Positions 63,401-64,000 of a stretch of DNA of 64,000 bases are shown in pieces; position 1 is the stretch's first letter; the number at the start of each line of letters is the position of its first letter. The stretch is from NCBI RefSeq assembly GCF_000247815.1, contig NC_021681.1, positions 9,798,567 through 9,862,566 on the forward strand, read 5' to 3'. This DNA is from Ficedula albicollis. Its lineage: Eukaryota > Chordata > Aves > Passeriformes > Muscicapidae. The notes under the pieces were generated by a model. That model had not been told where the DNA came from and searched no databases. It saw nothing but the letters and a program-made list of their open reading frames with translations. The translations under genes and the position numbers were made by a program.

Positions 63401-64000
63401 TCTCTGGTGTGTGCTTGGCACGACATGTTATCCTAGACTGATCATATGTTCACAGATTGTGGAGAGTGTGTGAAAGCCTTTTTTGCTGTAGTTATTGGGC
63501 TAAGTCACGTCTGTTACCTGGTACTCATGCAGAGAAATCTGTAATCTGGGAACAGATGGTCTGAATGAGTGAGAGAAAGAGACAGAGACGCTGTCTGGAA
63601 GACTGCAAAGTTTTTCACTCAGAGGAGATGAAAGAGGAATGAACAAACCCACCACAGCATGACAAAAACATGAAAATATAGAAGAATGTCAGTCCTGAAG
63701 GTCATTCCTTTAGAATTCACCAACTGCCTATGTACCATATGTGCATATTGACACACCAAAGAGAGCCCACCATCCTGCTGCACAGAGCTGGAGGTGGCTT
63801 ACACAGCCAAAAACTGTGGAATCATAGACTTCCCATTTAGTAAAGTGACACATTGTAGTCTAAGCATACAGTCTGAACAGAATCTGAAAAAAATGTATAG
63901 CGACTCGTGCTCTGGATTTATTACAAAATTTGATTGAAATAGGCCAGAACTATAAAATTCACATCCTAACCTTCAAGCTTTGTGGGATATGTTTGGATCT
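60441..64000. other. Non-coding DNA, no gene recognised
   Basis: No supported gene or repeat family to the window end. Open frames are all under 100 codons and lack domains. AT-rich stretches lie near 61080-61140 and 61660-61850. The window is cut at 64000 with no feature running across the edge. Confidence 0.55.

Overview
This window looks like gene-poor nuclear DNA from a bird. The main evidence is the repeats. There are several CR1 LINE fragments of the avian type: 3' ends carrying the ATTCTATR-like octamer, 5'-truncated bodies, and reverse-transcriptase C-terminal remnants. There are no mammalian Alu, L1 or B1-type elements and no bacterial gene layout. The sequence is AT-rich and depleted in CpG, and reading frames are short on every strand. 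The species cannot be named from this alone. The longest open frames (about 100-130 codons away from homopolymers) have no recognisable domain and fit chance expectation for 64 kb of eukaryotic non-coding DNA. I found no protein-coding gene, exon, tRNA, rRNA or CRISPR array that I can support.

Layout. 1-8100 is single-copy-looking intergenic or intronic DNA. 8105-9081 holds two CR1 copies in opposite orientation, abutting near 8905-8945. 9082-13810 is unrecognised, with a GC-richer patch near 11960-12260. 13811-14166 carries two adjacent two-copy tandem duplications (108 bp and 56 bp units). 14167-32400 is mostly unrecognised, with three G-quadruplex-like runs, a 65 bp duplication at 26185 and two enhancer-like stretches. 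32482-32632 is an A-rich low-complexity tract. 38745-39120 is AT-rich and dense in homeodomain/POU/SOX-like motifs. 39401-39434 is a perfect 15 bp hairpin. 40142-40662 is a cluster of homopolymers dominated by 235 consecutive C, flanked by a duplicated T-run motif. 43584-43820 is a third CR1 3' fragment.

45397-47680 is a perfect head-to-tail duplication of an 1142 bp unit. A 55 bp two-copy duplication starts at its right edge. 47790-54868 is unrecognised DNA. 54869-55008 is a 140 bp imperfect inverted repeat that would fold into one long hairpin. 59455-60440 is an old, degenerate amniote-type CR1/L3-like LINE on the minus strand. The rest, to 64000, is unrecognised.

The window contains no genetic system in the sense of cooperating genes. 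What stands out is structural: recent-looking two-copy tandem duplications at many scales (12 bp to 1142 bp), the poly-C block, the fold-back element and the head-on CR1 pair. Several may be assembly artefacts, and that should be checked first. The regulatory candidates rest on motif content only and are weak.
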